From contig NZ_CP104467.1 of assembly GCF_025369935.1 (NCBI RefSeq), positions 2,797,001 through 2,861,000 of the forward strand: 64,000 bases of DNA, read 5' to 3'. Under the pieces are notes generated by a model that saw only the letters and a program-made list of their open reading frames with translations, was not told the DNA's origin and made no database searches. The stretch's first letter is position 1; each line of letters begins with the position of its first letter. This document shows, one piece after another, positions 63,409 to 64,000 of this stretch. The translations under genes and the position numbers were made by a program. Source of the stretch: Paenibacillus andongensis (GTDB lineage Bacteria; Bacillota; Bacilli; Paenibacillales; NBRC-103111).

Positions 63409-63445
63409 GAAAAAGTCCCTGTTTTGTAATCATACAAAACAGGGA
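63409..63445 (-). terminator. Perfect 13-bp hairpin, terminator-like on minus strand
   Basis: TCCCTGTTTTGTA (63416-63428), loop ATCA, TACAAAACAGGGA (63433-63445). On the minus strand it is followed by CTTTTTCC, and it would follow the small minus-strand frame at 63502-63645. Confidence 0.5.
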
Positions 63446-63501
63446 TTAGGGACAGCCAAGTCAAAAGCTGCTGCTGGATTGGATGCAGAAATGGTATCCA
63501 C

Positions 63502-63645
63502 TTAGCGCTCAACCGTACATTTCATGTCGATTCCCGTATAGCCGCTCCTTCTGTAGCCAAATAGGTAAGGTTCACCCACTGTGAACCTTTTTTTGATATC
63601 TACCTGCCGTCCATCCCATGGTCCAATCACAGAAAAGCGCACCAT
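63502..63645 (-). CDS. Possible 47-aa small protein
   Basis: Minus-strand frame beginning MVRFSVIGPWDGRQVDIKKR and ending GYTGIDMKCTVER. Composition is protein-like (aromatics, Gly, mixed charge) and a terminator-like hairpin lies 57 bases downstream on the same strand. Against it: weak ribosome site, and a good + strand terminator (63567-63594) overlaps it. No family recognised. Confidence 0.3.
   Translation of the reverse strand: MVRFSVIGPWDGRQVDIKKRFTVGEPYLFGYRRSGYTGIDMKCTVER
63567..63594 (+). terminator. Plus-strand terminator-like hairpin
   Basis: GGTTCAC (63569-63575), loop CCACT, GTGAACC (63581-63587), then T7. No clear gene ends just before it, except the 24-aa frame about 165 bases upstream. 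Confidence 0.6.
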
Positions 63646-63699
63646 ACTACTTCTATCTGTATCCTAACCTCAACAATCACCTGGTATCACCAGATATCA

Positions 63700-63877
63700 G
63701 CGGAACGTAGAAGCCTTATTTTGCTCAAAACTGCGTATATCACGTTTTTGCGGAACGTGGAGCCTCTATTTCCCACTTTGGGGGTGTAAAAACCGGTAAA
63801 ACAAAGAAATAGAGCCTCCTCGTTCCGCTTGCCAGCCCTGCGTCGGCATAATCACCGAAATAGCGCCACCTCGTTCC
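63700..63877. repeat. Alternating inverted-repeat cluster (GCGGAACGnnGnnGCCTnTATTT family)
   Basis: Four copies of a 21-25 base unit: direct at 63700-63724 and 63750-63772, inverted at 63806-63828 and 63857-63877. The second and third are near-perfect complements (GCGGAACGTGGAGCCTCTATTTC versus its inverse) and could form a 23-bp stem with a 33-base loop. No gene is seen from 63650 to the window end. Confidence 0.7.
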
Positions 63878-64000
63878 CCCTGAACCTCAAATTAGCAGCT
63901 TTTATGTCCGAAATCACTCCAAAGAATTTAGATTCGATCAGCTAGCTTATCAGTAACTGAACAGATTTCTATCTACCTGCCCCCGCATCAAACTTTTAAC

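Noticed and set aside
63227-63433. 68-codon minus-strand frame
   Set aside because: No ribosome site, improbable composition, overlaps the hairpin and the better supported + strand start.
1-64000. CRISPR arrays, tRNA, rRNA, prophage or transposase genes, and known riboswitches
   Set aside because: Looked for on both strands; no repeat-spacer arrays, cloverleaf genes, integrase/transposase motifs or recognisable aptamers were seen by eye.

Overview
The window looks like chromosomal DNA of a Paenibacillus-type Bacillota. The evidence is strong AGGAGG-type ribosome sites with frequent TTG and GTG starts, many YesM/YesN-type two-component pairs, membrane-anchored AraC regulators next to LplB/LplC-type sugar permeases, CcpA (cre) boxes, and long multidomain secreted polysaccharidases. 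Genus is inferred from gene content. No rRNA, tRNA, CRISPR array, insertion sequence or prophage gene was recognised. Almost all genes lie on the + strand.

Region 1 (1-18.5 kb) handles ribose and nucleosides. It opens inside rbsA, followed by rbsC, rbsB and a chemoreceptor. A minus-strand YesN/YesM pair and a divergent BMP-type lipoprotein behind a cre box form a block that looks richer in G+C. Then come ribokinase, a second BMP lipoprotein, a NupOPQ-type nucleoside importer, three consecutive nucleoside hydrolases and an EamA exporter. Together they would import nucleosides, cleave them to base plus ribose, and phosphorylate the ribose.

Region 2 (18.5-35.8 kb) is a polysaccharide locus. A membrane AraC regulator precedes an LplB/LplC/solute-binding importer and a secreted PL8-family lyase. 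A second importer follows, with its sensor kinase upstream and its response regulator downstream.

Region 3 (36-43.5 kb) has a HAD phosphatase and a glyoxylate-shunt operon: a 55-residue two-CxxC zinc-finger protein, isocitrate lyase and malate synthase. A YtoI-like DRTGG/CBS/hot-dog protein, a polysaccharide deacetylase and small proteins follow. Short TGTW-N4-WACA dyads lie just downstream of three promoters here.

Region 4 (43.5-63.2 kb) is a second glycan locus. It holds a GH95 fucosidase-type enzyme, a membrane AraC regulator, an LplB/LplC/solute-binding importer, a giant GH27 protein, a GntR/FCD regulator, an SGNH hydrolase, a lipoprotein, a heparinase II/III-like protein, a truncated esterase remnant and an NHL-repeat protein. 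Two cis-regulatory patterns tie it together. One is a 15-bp motif (ATCATACATGATATA) before GH95, the GntR gene and the SGNH gene. The other is a pair of near-identical promoters with AraC-type direct repeats plus cre boxes, before the AraC gene and its importer. The last 0.8 kb holds only marginal small ORFs, hairpins and an alternating inverted-repeat family.
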